A DNA stretch of 64,000 nt from assembly GCF_003992005.1 (NCBI RefSeq), contig NZ_RQVL01000007.1:1-64000 (forward strand), written 5' to 3'. The DNA comes from Veillonella sp. VA139 (GTDB lineage Bacteria > Bacillota > Negativicutes > Veillonellales > Veillonellaceae). The position numbers and the translations under genes were made by a program. The notes under the pieces are model-generated. The model was not told the DNA's origin, searched no databases, and was given only the letters and a program-made list of their open reading frames with translations. Position 1 is the stretch's first letter. Every line of letters begins with the position of its first letter. Below, one piece after another: positions 45,172 to 55,300 of this stretch.

Positions 45172-45351
45172 TTTCCTATTGCAATAACCATACAATTTGA
45201 TGTCTATTACAAATCTTGTCATAGTGCTAGGTACATACTTTCACAGAAATGATGTAATTTGATAGTAGTACCATGATAGATATAAGAATTGCATGGGAAT
45301 AGACTGATTAAAATAATTGTATAATACAAATAATAGACGAATAGGTGAAGT

Positions 45352-46245
45352 ATGAGTCAAGAAATTTTTCCAGTCGTGCAGTGGTTCCCAGGCCATATGG
45401 CCAAAGCCACTCGCATGATTACGGAACATAAAAAGAAAGTAGATGTGGTTATCGAATTATTAGATGCGCGTATTCCACGGAGTAGTGCCAACCCAGTCAT
45501 CCGAGAATTGATCGGAGATAAGCCACATGTAGTGATTTTAAATAAATGCGATTTGGCAAATCCAAAAGCTACAAAAGAATGGATTGAATTTTTCAAAAAT
45601 GAAGGTATTCATGCTATTGCTATTGATTCTAAAAATGGCAAGGGTAATAAACAGTTAGTAAAAACTGTAGAATCTTTAGCGCAACCAATTATAGATAGAT
45701 GGTTAAAAAAAGGTATCAAAGGTCGTACAGTACGTACTATGATTCTAGGGATACCCAATGTAGGTAAATCTACATTAATCAATAAATTGGCTGGTTCTGC
45801 TGCGACAAGAACTGCCAATAAACCAGGTCATACACGGGGTCAACAATGGGTAAAAGTAGGTAAAAATTTGGAGCTATTAGATACGCCAGGTGTGTTGTGG
45901 CCTAAGTTTGAAGACCAACGAGCAGCTGCACGGTTGGCAATGACAGGGGCTATTTCTGATGATGTGTATGACTTAGATTCTGTTATTAAGCAGTTGTTGG
46001 CATATCTAGAAGAGCATGAACCGACATTATTATATGAACGCTATAAATTGACGGAAGAAGAGCGGACATCCGTAGATACAATGCTAGAGGCAATTGGTCG
46101 TCGTCGTGGTTGCTTAGTGAGTGGTGGTGTCGTAGATTATGATAAGGTACGTCGTGTGATTTTAACCGATTACCGCAATAACAAGTTGGGATATATTACC
46201 TTTGATGGCGTCGATGAGGAGCCGTACTATGTTGACGAAGAATGA
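45352..46245 (+). CDS. rbgA: Ribosome biogenesis GTPase RbgA (YlqF)
   Basis: A 297-residue circularly permuted GTPase needed for late 50S assembly. The order is G4 (NKCDLANP, about residue 64), then G1 (GIPNVGKSTLIN, about 131), then G3 (DTPGVLWP, about 180). The N-terminal VVQWFPGHMAKATRMI is typical. The C-terminal domain of YlqF type (RRGCLVSGGVVDYDKV) follows. A TATAAT at 45319-45324 lies upstream. Its end overlaps rnhB by 17 bases. Confidence 0.95.
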   Translation: MSQEIFPVVQWFPGHMAKATRMITEHKKKVDVVIELLDARIPRSSANPVIRELIGDKPHVVILNKCDLANPKATKEWIEFFKNEGIHAIAIDSKNGKGNKQLVKTVESLAQPIIDRWLKKGIKGRTVRTMILGIPNVGKSTLINKLAGSAATRTANKPGHTRGQQWVKVGKNLELLDTPGVLWPKFEDQRAAARLAMTGAISDDVYDLDSVIKQLLAYLEEHEPTLLYERYKLTEEERTSVDTMLEAIGRRRGCLVSGGVVDYDKVRRVILTDYRNNKLGYITFDGVDEEPYYVDEE

Positions 46246-47035
46246 CTTTCACCAGTTGAAAGTAAAAGAAATTAAAGAATTATTGCAAGGAGAATGCCCT
46301 TTTGACTATGTACAATGGGCATTAGAAGATTCTCGTGAATCTGTGAAGAACGCAGCTGGTGTGTATTTACGAAAACAGAAAAAGGTCTTAGAAGAGCAAC
46401 AACGGTTAGAAGCTATGTATGCCTATGAAGATAGTTTCTATGAAGAAGGAAAATTCTTAGTAGCGGGTGTAGACGAAGTGGGTAGAGGTCCTATTGCAGG
46501 TCCTGTGACAGTAGCCGCTGTTATTTTGCCGCCTCATTGCAAGCTAGTAGGCCTGAATGATTCTAAAAAGTTGACTCCAGAAAAGCGTGATACCTTATTT
46601 GATCAAATTATGGAGGTAGCAGTAGCTGTACACTGCGTGTCTTATGAGGCAGAGAAGATCGATACACTGAACATATATGAAGCTACACGACAAGCCATGT
46701 ACGAAGCCATACGCAATTTGCCTGTACAGGCAGAAGCTGTGCTATCTGATGCCATGAAATTACCAGATTTAAAGGTACCTGTAGAATCTTTGATTAAAGG
46801 GGATTCTAAAAGTGCATCCATTGCGGCTGCCTCCATTGTAGCGAAGGTAACACGGGACCGCTTCATGGAATCCATGGACGAAGAGTATCCAGGATTTGGT
46901 TTTGCCATTCACAAAGGATATTATACAGATGTGCATAAGCAAGCTATTAAAGACCTAGGAATTACACTATTGCATCGTCATAGTTTTGAACCAATTAAAT
47001 CCATTGTGGCAGGTAAATCGGTTGAAGAGATATAG
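46229..47035 (+). CDS. rnhB: Ribonuclease HII
   Basis: A 268-residue enzyme removing RNA from RNA-DNA hybrids and misincorporated ribonucleotides. The catalytic start GVDEVGRGPIAGPVTVAAVI is near residue 77, with NDSKKLTPEKR and later KGDSKSASIAAASIVAKVTR. The first 70 residues are an extension seen in many Firmicute RNase HII proteins. ATG 46229 overlaps the end of rbgA and has GAGGAG seven bases upstream, so translation is coupled. Confidence 0.95.
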   Translation: MLTKNDFHQLKVKEIKELLQGECPFDYVQWALEDSRESVKNAAGVYLRKQKKVLEEQQRLEAMYAYEDSFYEEGKFLVAGVDEVGRGPIAGPVTVAAVILPPHCKLVGLNDSKKLTPEKRDTLFDQIMEVAVAVHCVSYEAEKIDTLNIYEATRQAMYEAIRNLPVQAEAVLSDAMKLPDLKVPVESLIKGDSKSASIAAASIVAKVTRDRFMESMDEEYPGFGFAIHKGYYTDVHKQAIKDLGITLLHRHSFEPIKSIVAGKSVEEI

Positions 47036-47185
47036 ATCTTAGTTTTACAGTGATTAGTCTATGCAGATACGTATTGTGATTCACATATGTGGAAAATACT
47101 TTCATTTAAAACTGTATACTAATGCTATACGAGCATTAAACATATGAACGCAGATGTTGCGTATAAAAAATGAAATAGATATATG

Positions 47186-47226
47186 AAAAGCATTCTTATA
47201 GAACGGACTCTATAAGGGTGCTTTTT
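47186..47226 (+). terminator. Terminator-like hairpin after rnhB
   Basis: AAAAGCA (47186-47192) and CTTATA (47195-47200) pair with TATAAG (47211-47216) and TGCTTTT (47219-47225), followed by TATA. The 435-bp gap between rnhB and yraN holds this hairpin and a small CACAC/GTGTG hairpin at 47396-47413; I see no gene in it. Confidence 0.75.
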
Positions 47227-47470
47227 ATATTACAAAAAAGCTAGTAACTAGTCTAATAACTCATTTTTTCTATAACCAAAAAAATAACTAGGTTAGAGAT
47301 AAATAAAGCTTCCCTAGACCTTAGTATTATATTTTTTATTCAACTCATGGTCTTACATCTAATTATTTTAATGGATTATAACACTCTTGGTATAGCACAC
47401 TCCTAACAGTGTGGGGTGCATAGTTTACATCCTTTCATAATGAAAGTAATGTAGAACTAAGGAGGTGCCT

Positions 47471-47827
47471 ATGAATCATATTGAATTAGGAAGATACGGA
47501 GAAGATCTAGCTACCCATTATTTGAAGAGCCAAGGCTATGATGTATTGGAACGAAATATACGCTATCGGTTTGGGGAAGTAGATATTATCGCTAAAACAG
47601 AGAATATACTCATTGTGGTAGAAGTGAAAACGAGACGGACCAAAACCTATGGAATGCCCTGTGAGGCGGTGCATTGGAAAAAGAAGCAACACATACGCCA
47701 TGTTATATCTATGTTTTTGGCAACACGAGATATCGAGTATGAGTCTATACGATTTGATGTGATAGAGGTATATATACCTCAAGTAGGAGATCATGAGTTA
47801 CGGCACATGAAAGCGTGTCACTTATAA
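47471..47827 (+). CDS. YraN family (UPF0102) putative endonuclease
   Basis: A 118-residue protein with the Holliday-junction resolvase-like fold of the UPF0102 family: ELGRYGEDLATHYLKSQGYD, RNIRYRFGEVDIIA and IVVEVKTRR, which together give the E-x-D-(E/V)-x-K nuclease pattern. Cellular role unproven. ATG 47471 follows AAGGAGG by five bases; a GTG two codons earlier lies inside that site. It starts a run yraN-comM-dprA-topA-trmFO, with 15 bp to the next gene. Confidence 0.88.
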   Translation: MNHIELGRYGEDLATHYLKSQGYDVLERNIRYRFGEVDIIAKTENILIVVEVKTRRTKTYGMPCEAVHWKKKQHIRHVISMFLATRDIEYESIRFDVIEVYIPQVGDHELRHMKACHL

Positions 47828-47842
47828 GATGGGAGGAGTATC

Positions 47843-49414
47843 ATGTATGCAAAAACCTACGGAGTCTGTGTGAGTGGTATTGATGGCTATGTGGTGACTG
47901 TGGAAGTAGATATTAGCCCCGGGTTACCAAGCTTTGATATTGTGGGGTTACCAACGACCTCTGTGAAAGAAGCAAAAGAGAGAGTTCGATCAGCTATCAA
48001 GAATGGTGGCTTTGAGTTTCCCATGAAGCGCATCGTGGTCAATCTAGCACCCGCACATATTCGCAAAGACGGTTCATCCCTAGATTTAGCTATTGCTATG
48101 GGGATTTTAGCAGCTCAAGAGTCAGGAAAACAGAAGAAAAAACAAATTATCCATTGGAATCATCATGTATTTATAGGAGAGCTATCTTTGGATGGGTCTT
48201 TGCAACCAGTGATGGGGATGTTATCTATGGTGATGGGCGTAACAAATCAGGAGTTAGGGGATGACCATAGCTATATTTCTAATGTAGAAGATATTATTGT
48301 TCCTATGGGAAATTATGAAGAGGCTACTAGTGGATCCTCTATGACTGTGTATGGATTGTCCACACTCTCTGAAGTGGTAGAACTAGTAAAGCATCCTGAG
48401 AAGAAAGAAACCTTGCCTATTCAGCCTTCTAAGAGACCATCAAAAGGTAGGACAGAACGATTAGACTTACGAGATGTGAAGGGGCAAGTCATGGGGAAAC
48501 GAGCTTTAGAGATAGCTGCTGCGGGTGGTCATCATTTACTCATGACAGGACCTCCAGGGTCGGGTAAGACTATGTTAGCTAAACGATTGCCGTTTTTATT
48601 GCCACCACTTTCACGGGAGGAACAATTAGAAGTAAGCCGTATTTATAGTGTGATGGGCTTATTAAAAAGTGGTCGATTAATGGAAGAAAGACCGTTTCGA
48701 AGTCCCCATCATACTAGCACTTTAGTAGCTATGTCAGGCGGGGGACAGCCACCTAAGCCTGGAGAGATTACATTGGCTCATAAAGGTGTTTTATTCTTGG
48801 ATGAAGCACCAGAGTTTCGTAGGCCTGTTATTGAGGTGTTGCGACAACCCTTAGAAGAACAGCAAGTACATATTGCACGCATTGGAATGGCCACCACCTA
48901 TCCTAGTGATTGTATTGTTGTCATGGCTATGAACCCATGTCCATGCGGATGGTTTGGAACGGAAGAAGATCATCGATGTACTTGTACAGCCACTCAAATT
49001 CAAAGATACCAACGAGTATTATCAGGTCCTATTTTAGACAGGATGGATTTAGTAGTACCAGTAGAACGACCGACCTTAACAGAGATATATGCACCTAAGG
49101 ATGAAGTTAGTACAGAGGAAGTACGAAAACGTGTCATCCGCGCTAGAGCTATGCAAAGCGAAAGATACAAAGGAACGAATATTGGTGTGAACTCACATTT
49201 AAGCCATAGTGATATTGAAACCTATGGGAAACTTTCAGAGCAAGCTAAGGAATTATTAGATTCAGCGTTTACTACATTGCATTTGAGTTTACGTAGTTAT
49301 GACCGCATCATCAAGGTAGCAAGAACGATTGCTGATTTAGCAGAATCTGAGGAGATTTTAACGGACCATGTAGCAGAAGCTTTGAGTTATCGGCAAGTAC
49401 AGGAGGGATTGTAA
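47843..49414 (+). CDS. comM: YifB/ComM family Mg-chelatase-like AAA+ ATPase
   Basis: A 523-residue AAA+ protein. Residues 1-170 form the Lon-protease-like ChlI domain (GLPSFDIVGLPTTSVKEAKE). The Mg_chelatase AAA core has Walker A GPPGSGKTMLAKRLP near 235 and Walker B LFLDEAPEF near 315, with the Cys cluster MNPCPCGWFG...CTCT. The C-terminal Mg_chelatase_C domain is present (SLRSYDRIIKVARTIADLAE). ComM is a hexameric helicase promoting branch migration during transformation. It is next to dprA, which supports a role in competence. Confidence 0.93.
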   Translation: MYAKTYGVCVSGIDGYVVTVEVDISPGLPSFDIVGLPTTSVKEAKERVRSAIKNGGFEFPMKRIVVNLAPAHIRKDGSSLDLAIAMGILAAQESGKQKKKQIIHWNHHVFIGELSLDGSLQPVMGMLSMVMGVTNQELGDDHSYISNVEDIIVPMGNYEEATSGSSMTVYGLSTLSEVVELVKHPEKKETLPIQPSKRPSKGRTERLDLRDVKGQVMGKRALEIAAAGGHHLLMTGPPGSGKTMLAKRLPFLLPPLSREEQLEVSRIYSVMGLLKSGRLMEERPFRSPHHTSTLVAMSGGGQPPKPGEITLAHKGVLFLDEAPEFRRPVIEVLRQPLEEQQVHIARIGMATTYPSDCIVVMAMNPCPCGWFGTEEDHRCTCTATQIQRYQRVLSGPILDRMDLVVPVERPTLTEIYAPKDEVSTEEVRKRVIRARAMQSERYKGTNIGVNSHLSHSDIETYGKLSEQAKELLDSAFTTLHLSLRSYDRIIKVARTIADLAESEEILTDHVAEALSYRQVQEGL

Positions 49415-50518
49415 ATGAAAGATGAAATCTATGCGAGCGCTCTCCAACATGTGGTGGGATTGGGAAATGCTAGTTTAGGTAATTTATTTACCTATTATGA
49501 AAGTGCTAAGGAAGCTTGGCACCATGTGTTACATCATAGTGTAGAACCATCATTAGGTTGTAAATATGAATTGTTTGATGAAATTCGTCGCCCTATTAAT
49601 GAAAGCTTTCTATTACAATTAGAAGAAGATTTAGAGCGGTGTCATATGGAAGTGATTACTTGGGAATCTCCTTACTATCCCAAATCTTTATTAGAAATTT
49701 ATAATAGTCCCCGAGTGTTGTATGGACGTGGAAATATAGAAGTGTTGCAGCATATGGATCGGTCTTTGGCGATGGTGGGTGCTAGAAAGTGCTCTACCTA
49801 TGGTGTACAAGTAGCTAGACATTTTGGTCGTGCTTTATCTAATCTAGGCATTATCATTGTCAGTGGTGGTGCCATGGGGATCGATCGTGCTAGCCATGAA
49901 GGGGCTTTACAAGGGCAAACTCCAACGATTGCTGTCATGGGATGTGGTTTAAATGTCATCTATCCAAGAACAAACCGAAATTTATTTTTAGAAATTTTAG
50001 AGAAAGATGGACTATTACTATCTGAGTATGGACCACATATACAGGCAAAGAGCCATCACTTTCCTTTACGGAATCGAATCATTAGCGGTATGACGAGAGG
50101 CACTATTGTGGTGGAGGCAAAAGCTAGTAGCGGATCTTTGATTACGGCTGATATGGCGATAAATGAAGGGAGAGATGTGTTTACCATACCTGGTAATGTG
50201 TTGACTCATACTTGTGATGGAAATCATTGGCTCATTCAACAAGGTGCAACAGTATTAACAGATCCAGAACAAGTATTGCATGAATATGGTTGGCAAAAAG
50301 TCGAAAAGTATAGTAACATGGATAGTGATACAGTAAACGCATTGAATGAAGAAGAGCAACGCCTGTTGGATGCTATGAATCCAGGTGGAACTACAACGAT
50401 GGAAGAACTAGTACATACTACGCAATTGTCGTTATCCAATCTTCATACATTGCTATTACAGTTAGAACTAAAACAAATGATTACACATACCTCTCAGGGG
50501 TACGTGCTACATACTTAG
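49415..50518 (+). CDS. dprA: DNA processing protein DprA
   Basis: A 367-residue RecA loader for incoming single-stranded DNA in transformation. The Rossmann-like core is clear: AMVGARKCSTYGVQVARHFG, IIVSGGAMGIDRASHEGAL, MGCGLNVIYPRTN, and SGMTRGTIVVEAKASSGSLI. A C-terminal winged-helix domain (residues 310-367) is present. It begins directly after the comM stop with AGGAGGG upstream, so comM and dprA are coupled. Confidence 0.95.
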   Translation: MKDEIYASALQHVVGLGNASLGNLFTYYESAKEAWHHVLHHSVEPSLGCKYELFDEIRRPINESFLLQLEEDLERCHMEVITWESPYYPKSLLEIYNSPRVLYGRGNIEVLQHMDRSLAMVGARKCSTYGVQVARHFGRALSNLGIIIVSGGAMGIDRASHEGALQGQTPTIAVMGCGLNVIYPRTNRNLFLEILEKDGLLLSEYGPHIQAKSHHFPLRNRIISGMTRGTIVVEAKASSGSLITADMAINEGRDVFTIPGNVLTHTCDGNHWLIQQGATVLTDPEQVLHEYGWQKVEKYSNMDSDTVNALNEEEQRLLDAMNPGGTTTMEELVHTTQLSLSNLHTLLLQLELKQMITHTSQGYVLHT

Positions 50519-50531
50519 AGGAGGAAGATTT

Positions 50532-52781
50532 TTGGCCATTACGAGATCCTTCGTTACAGGGGAGAAGAAAAAAGACAAAGACGCAAAAGAAACTATCAAA
50601 TCAAGTACCAAAGCACTAGAGCTTAGACCTTTGGTGATGCGTCCAGAACCGATTACCATGGAACATAAACGGACTTTCAACAAGGATGGAAAAACCTTAA
50701 TTATCGTAGAATCTCCAGCAAAGTCGAAAACTATAGAGAAGTTTCTAGGTGATGACTATGTGGTAAAAGCTAGCATGGGCCATTTACGGGATTTACCTAA
50801 AATGCAAATGGGTGTTTCTATTACTAATGGGTTTTTACCTAGATATTTGAATGTACCAGGTAGAAAGGCTGTTATTGAAGATTTGCGTAAAGAAGCAGAT
50901 AAGGCGAAGGCTGTGTATTTGGCAACTGACCCTGACCGTGAAGGAGAGGCCATCTCTTGGCATTTAGCACATATTTTAAATATAGATGGTACTACGCCAT
51001 GTCGGGTGACTTTCAATGAGATTACGAAACATGCTATTCAAGAGGCGATGACAACACCTAGACCGATTGATATGCATATGGTGGATGCACAGCAGGCTCG
51101 TCGTGTATTGGACCGTATTGTAGGTTATAAATTAAGCCCTTTGTTGTGGAAAAAGATTTGTAAGGGACTTAGTGCTGGACGTGTGCAATCTGTAGCTGTA
51201 CGAATTATCTGCGATCGGGAACGAGAAATTCAAGCGTTTATACCAGAAGAATACTGGACCATCGAAGGTGTGTATCAAACAGCTAAGAATGAACAATTTG
51301 ATGTGGTAGTGACTCACAAAGGCGATGAAAAGCTAACAATTTCTAATGAAATAGAAAGTAAAGCAGTATTAAGTGTTATTCGTGGTCGTGAAAGTGTAGT
51401 TAGTTCTGTACAATCAAAACAACGTAGTCGTAAAGCACCTGCTCCCTTTACGACGTCTACGATGCAACAAGAAGGTGTACGGAAACTGAATATGAATGCG
51501 AAACGCATTATGTCTGCAGCGCAACATTTATATGAAGGTAAAGAAATTGGTGGCTATGGTCATGTGGGTTTGATTACCTATATGCGTACGGATTCCACTC
51601 GGGTATCAAATGAAATGCAAGAGTCAGCTAAATCTTATATAGTTAAGACCTTTGGGAAGGAGTTTTATCCTAGTAAACCAAATGTATTTGGAGTGAAAGC
51701 AAATGCTCAAGATGCGCATGAAGCAATTCGTCCCACTATGTTGGAATTACCACCTAAAGCGGTAGCATCCTATCTATCTAGTGATGAGTTAAAATTATAC
51801 ACCTTGATTTGGAATCGATTCTTAGCGAGTCAAATGGCTCCACAGAAAAGTGAAACGATAACTATGCAATTTCATGTAGATGAGTATACATTGAAAGCTT
51901 CTGGGAATCGTGTAGTATTTAAAGGCTTTACAGAAGTCTATGAGGATGCTAAAAAAGAAGATGAACATATATTGCCAGCCCTAGAAGAAGGGCAAGCTAT
52001 TATGCCTGTCTCTATGGATGGTATACAGCATTTTACGCAACCTCCAAGTCGTTATTCTGAGGCAGGTCTTATTAAAGTATTAGAAGAACAAGGAATTGGT
52101 CGCCCAAGCACGTATGCAGCTACCATTGATACAATCTTAAAACGGAATTATGTGGAGCGTAAGGATAAACAGTTTATTCCTACTGATTTAGGATTTGCGG
52201 TGGTGGAATTTTTAACAACTCACTTTGAAAAGTTCATTAATATGAAATTTACTGCCTCTATGGAGGAAGATTTAGATCATATTGCACAAGGGACTAACTT
52301 TTATGAAGCGGTTATCCATTCATTTTATGAAAGTTTCGAGAAAGAATTATACACAGCTGAATCGGCTGAGAAAATAGAATTGGAAGCAGAGAAGAGTGGC
52401 ACCCTTTGTGAAAAATGTGGGCATGATATGGTCTATAAACTAGGGCCTTATGGTAAATATTTAGCATGTTCTAACTTTCCAGATTGTCGAAATATTAAGT
52501 CTATTACAGTTAGCACAGGAGTGACATGTCCTAAATGTAAATCTCATGAGATTTTAGAACGTAAATCTAAGAGGGGTCGTGTTTTTTATGGTTGTGAAGG
52601 GTATCCATCTTGCGATTTTACAATGTGGGATAAACCTATTGATAAAACTTGTCCCGTTTGCGGTAGCTTAATGGCTGAAAAAATATATAAAAATGGCAAT
52701 AAAAAAGAGTTTTGTTCCAACCCTGACTGTGAAACAAGACCAAAACGTAAAACTAGAACAAAGAAAGAAGATAAAGAATGA
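50532..52781 (+). CDS. topA: DNA topoisomerase I
   Basis: A 749-residue type IA topoisomerase that relaxes negative supercoils. Residues 1-50 are an unusual charged extension before the Toprim domain ([20 protein letters not shown], 52-71; metal site [14 protein letters not shown] near 135). The catalytic Tyr lies in [14 protein letters not shown] near 350. Three C-terminal four-Cys zinc ribbons start near 625, 660 and 705. The likely start is TTG 50532 with GAGGAGGA upstream; if translation instead began at ATG 50661 the extension would be mostly lost. It overlaps trmFO by four bases. Confidence 0.95.
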   Translation: MAITRSFVTGEKKKDKDAKETIKSSTKALELRPLVMRPEPITMEHKRTFNKDGKTLIIVESPAKSKTIEKFLGDDYVVKASMGHLRDLPKMQMGVSITNGFLPRYLNVPGRKAVIEDLRKEADKAKAVYLATDPDREGEAISWHLAHILNIDGTTPCRVTFNEITKHAIQEAMTTPRPIDMHMVDAQQARRVLDRIVGYKLSPLLWKKICKGLSAGRVQSVAVRIICDREREIQAFIPEEYWTIEGVYQTAKNEQFDVVVTHKGDEKLTISNEIESKAVLSVIRGRESVVSSVQSKQRSRKAPAPFTTSTMQQEGVRKLNMNAKRIMSAAQHLYEGKEIGGYGHVGLITYMRTDSTRVSNEMQESAKSYIVKTFGKEFYPSKPNVFGVKANAQDAHEAIRPTMLELPPKAVASYLSSDELKLYTLIWNRFLASQMAPQKSETITMQFHVDEYTLKASGNRVVFKGFTEVYEDAKKEDEHILPALEEGQAIMPVSMDGIQHFTQPPSRYSEAGLIKVLEEQGIGRPSTYAATIDTILKRNYVERKDKQFIPTDLGFAVVEFLTTHFEKFINMKFTASMEEDLDHIAQGTNFYEAVIHSFYESFEKELYTAESAEKIELEAEKSGTLCEKCGHDMVYKLGPYGKYLACSNFPDCRNIKSITVSTGVTCPKCKSHEILERKSKRGRVFYGCEGYPSCDFTMWDKPIDKTCPVCGSLMAEKIYKNGNKKEFCSNPDCETRPKRKTRTKKEDKE

Positions 52782-54097
52782 AAGATTTTGTAACTATTAT
52801 TGGAGCTGGTCTTGCCGGATCTGAGGCAGCTTATCAACTGGCTAAGCGTGGTATCCCTGTGCACTTATATGAAATGCGTCCCAAAGTGTCTTCACCGGCT
52901 CATCATACAGATCAATTTGCAGAGTTAGTATGTTCTAACTCTTTGCGTGCGAATACGATAGAAAATGCAGTGGGGCTTTTGAAAGAAGAAATGCGTCGCT
53001 TAGACTCTTTAATCATGGAATCTGCTGATGCCACTCAAGTTCCAGCAGGTGGGGCTTTGGCCGTAGATCGTCATGCTTTTAGCAAAAGGGTCACAGAACG
53101 TATTAAAGAACACCCTTTAATCACCGTGATTCATGAAGAGGTCACAGAGATTCCTAGTGAAGGTATTGTAATCTTTGCTAGTGGTCCTTTAACATCAGAA
53201 GCACTGGGTGCTAAGATTAAAGAATTAACAGGGTCAAAAGATTTTTATTTCTATGATGCAGCAGCGCCGATTGTAACAGCAGAGTCTTTGAATTACGATA
53301 AAGTATTTGCAGCCTCACGGTATGATAAAGGGGATGCAGATTACTTGAATTGCCCTATGACGAAAGAAGAATATGATGCTTTCTATGAAGCGCTAACTAC
53401 AGCCGATGTAGTGCAGCCAAAAGATTTTGAAAAAGAAATCTATTTTGAAGGGTGTATGCCTGTAGAAATTATGGCATCTCGAGGAGTAGATACATTGCGC
53501 TATGGCCCTTTGAAACCAGTTGGTCTTGTAGATCCACGGAACAATATTGAGTGGCATGCAGTAGTGCAGTTGCGCAAGGAAAATAAAGAAGCCACTATGT
53601 ACAACTTAGTAGGCTTTCAAACGCATTTAAAATGGGGCGAGCAAAAGCGAGTATTCCAAATGATTCCAGGGTTAGAGAATGCTGAATTTATTCGCTATGG
53701 CGTCATGCATCGTAACACATATATTAACTCTCCAGAACTGCTGAACCAAGCATTCCAATTACGTTCTGATCCGCGATTGTTCTTTGCTGGTCAAATGACA
53801 GGTGTGGAGGGTTACTTAGAATCAGCAGCTGCAGGTATGATGGTAGCTATCCAAGTGGCGCGTATGTTGCATGGCAAAGAATTTGTTACATTCCCTAAAA
53901 CAACCGCACTTGGTGGGTTAAGCCATTATATTAGTGCTTATGAAGGTTCAAATTTCCAACCAATGAATGTCAATTTCGGTATCATGGAACCTTGGGGAGC
54001 TAAAGTACGTAAGAAAAAAGAAAAAAATGCATTAATTGCTCAACGTGCATTAGAAGAACTAGAGGCATTAATTGTAGCAGAAGAGTTACTGTCTTAA
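52778..54097 (+). CDS. trmFO: Methylenetetrahydrofolate-tRNA (uracil-54-C5) methyltransferase TrmFO
   Basis: A 439-residue FAD enzyme that makes m5U54 in the tRNA T loop with methylene-THF. The dinucleotide motif is [19 protein letters not shown] at the N-terminus, with [34 protein letters not shown] and [20 protein letters not shown]. It overlaps the topA stop (ATGA), the standard topA-trmFO order of Firmicutes. A bidirectional terminator follows at 54244-54280. Confidence 0.96.
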   Translation: MKDFVTIIGAGLAGSEAAYQLAKRGIPVHLYEMRPKVSSPAHHTDQFAELVCSNSLRANTIENAVGLLKEEMRRLDSLIMESADATQVPAGGALAVDRHAFSKRVTERIKEHPLITVIHEEVTEIPSEGIVIFASGPLTSEALGAKIKELTGSKDFYFYDAAAPIVTAESLNYDKVFAASRYDKGDADYLNCPMTKEEYDAFYEALTTADVVQPKDFEKEIYFEGCMPVEIMASRGVDTLRYGPLKPVGLVDPRNNIEWHAVVQLRKENKEATMYNLVGFQTHLKWGEQKRVFQMIPGLENAEFIRYGVMHRNTYINSPELLNQAFQLRSDPRLFFAGQMTGVEGYLESAAAGMMVAIQVARMLHGKEFVTFPKTTALGGLSHYISAYEGSNFQPMNVNFGIMEPWGAKVRKKKEKNALIAQRALEELEALIVAEELLS

Positions 54098-54243
54098 TGA
54101 ATAGTATTGTACCTGCTAGGTAATGTGCGTTAGTTATACACAGATACTAGAAGTTTAATTGTATAATGAAATTAGACACCCATTAAAACAGAAAATCAGA
54201 AAAAAAGAAATTTGTAGTGTTTGAAACATTAATACATACGAAG

Positions 54244-54285
54244 AAGAGGAAAGAAGGCGGTATGAGCTTTCTTTCCTCTTTGTAT
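54244..54285. terminator. Bidirectional terminator between trmFO and lgt
   Basis: AAGAGGAAAGAA (54244-54255) pairs perfectly with TTCTTTCCTCTT (54269-54280). It lies between two convergent genes. Confidence 0.8.
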
Positions 54286-54349
54286 TTGTTATAGAGTTGT
54301 TATTAGTTAGTTTATATAGGCATCACTTTGTGTTGAAACTAATACATCA

Positions 54350-55162
54350 TTATTTTCCTTTTTTACCTTTTCCTGTAGGGAATATATGTGTATCTGTTGT
54401 TCCCTTGTAGTGAAGGTATAGCCAAATCCCGAAGGAGACAGCCATGACAATTAAGCTTGTAACCTGTGCCGATTTAAAGCCTAATGTAAGGTTGACATAA
54501 TCGCCACGTAAGTATTCTAAGAAAAATCGTAAGCCGGAATACAAGAATGCATATAAGCAGAAGATTTGCCCTTTTTTATGTGGGAATACATTAGCTAAGA
54601 GTAAGATAACAAATAAAATAATATCTACTTGACCTTCCCATATTTCAGCAGGCCATAATGGTTGATTACCATAGGTGCGGTATGCCAAGGTAGTTTCTGG
54701 ATAGAGAATACCAAAGTTTCCCCCAGTAGGGTGACCAAAGGCATCACCATTCATGACATTTGCCATGCGACCTACAGATTGACCCACCATTAGAGCTGGT
54801 GCAAATAAATCAGCAAAGGCCCATGGATCTACATGTTGCTTTTTTAAATAATAAATGCCAGCAATAGCACCTAACAGTACACCACCTTGGATAGCCATAC
54901 CACCTTGCCATACATAAGGAATTTCTAATAAATGGTTGTGATAGTATCCCCAGTCAAAGAAGAATACATCCCATAGTCGAGCACCGATGATACCAGCTAT
55001 AGCAACAGTAATGGTGAAATCTACCATATGTTTTTCCCATCCACGACCATCTTTTTTCATAATGAAGTAGCCTACAATGGCAGCGCTAATAATACCTAAG
55101 GCGAGAAGTAATCCGTAGGCTCTTACTGGAAAGCCTCCTATAAAAAATAAATATTGATACAT
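54350..55162 (-). CDS. lgt: Prolipoprotein diacylglyceryl transferase
   Basis: A 270-residue polytopic inner-membrane enzyme that adds diacylglycerol to the lipobox Cys of prolipoproteins. The Lgt signature is seen as QSVGRMANVMNGDAFGHPTG near residue 128, and GLLLALGIISA near the N-terminus. About seven membrane segments. AGGAGG precedes the ATG. It stands alone on the minus strand, divergent from the GH18-type gene. Confidence 0.95.
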   Translation of the reverse strand: MYQYLFFIGGFPVRAYGLLLALGIISAAIVGYFIMKKDGRGWEKHMVDFTITVAIAGIIGARLWDVFFFDWGYYHNHLLEIPYVWQGGMAIQGGVLLGAIAGIYYLKKQHVDPWAFADLFAPALMVGQSVGRMANVMNGDAFGHPTGGNFGILYPETTLAYRTYGNQPLWPAEIWEGQVDIILFVILLLANVFPHKKGQIFCLYAFLYSGLRFFLEYLRGDYVNLTLGFKSAQVTSLIVMAVSFGIWLYLHYKGTTDTHIFPTGKGKKGK

Positions 55163-55300
55163 AGTACCTCCTAATATTTCTATTACATAGATTTTTAATA
55201 TTCCTACTTTTGTAGTGTACCATAAATTTTAGAGAATTAGTATAGTGTTCCCAATATATAGGCTGAATGTGATATAATAAAAAAGTTAAAAGGAGCGCTT

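Noticed and set aside
47053-47066. TTAGTCTATGCAG resembling the start of the structured repeat
   Set aside because: Only about 11 bases match and neither the central stem nor the conserved end follows.
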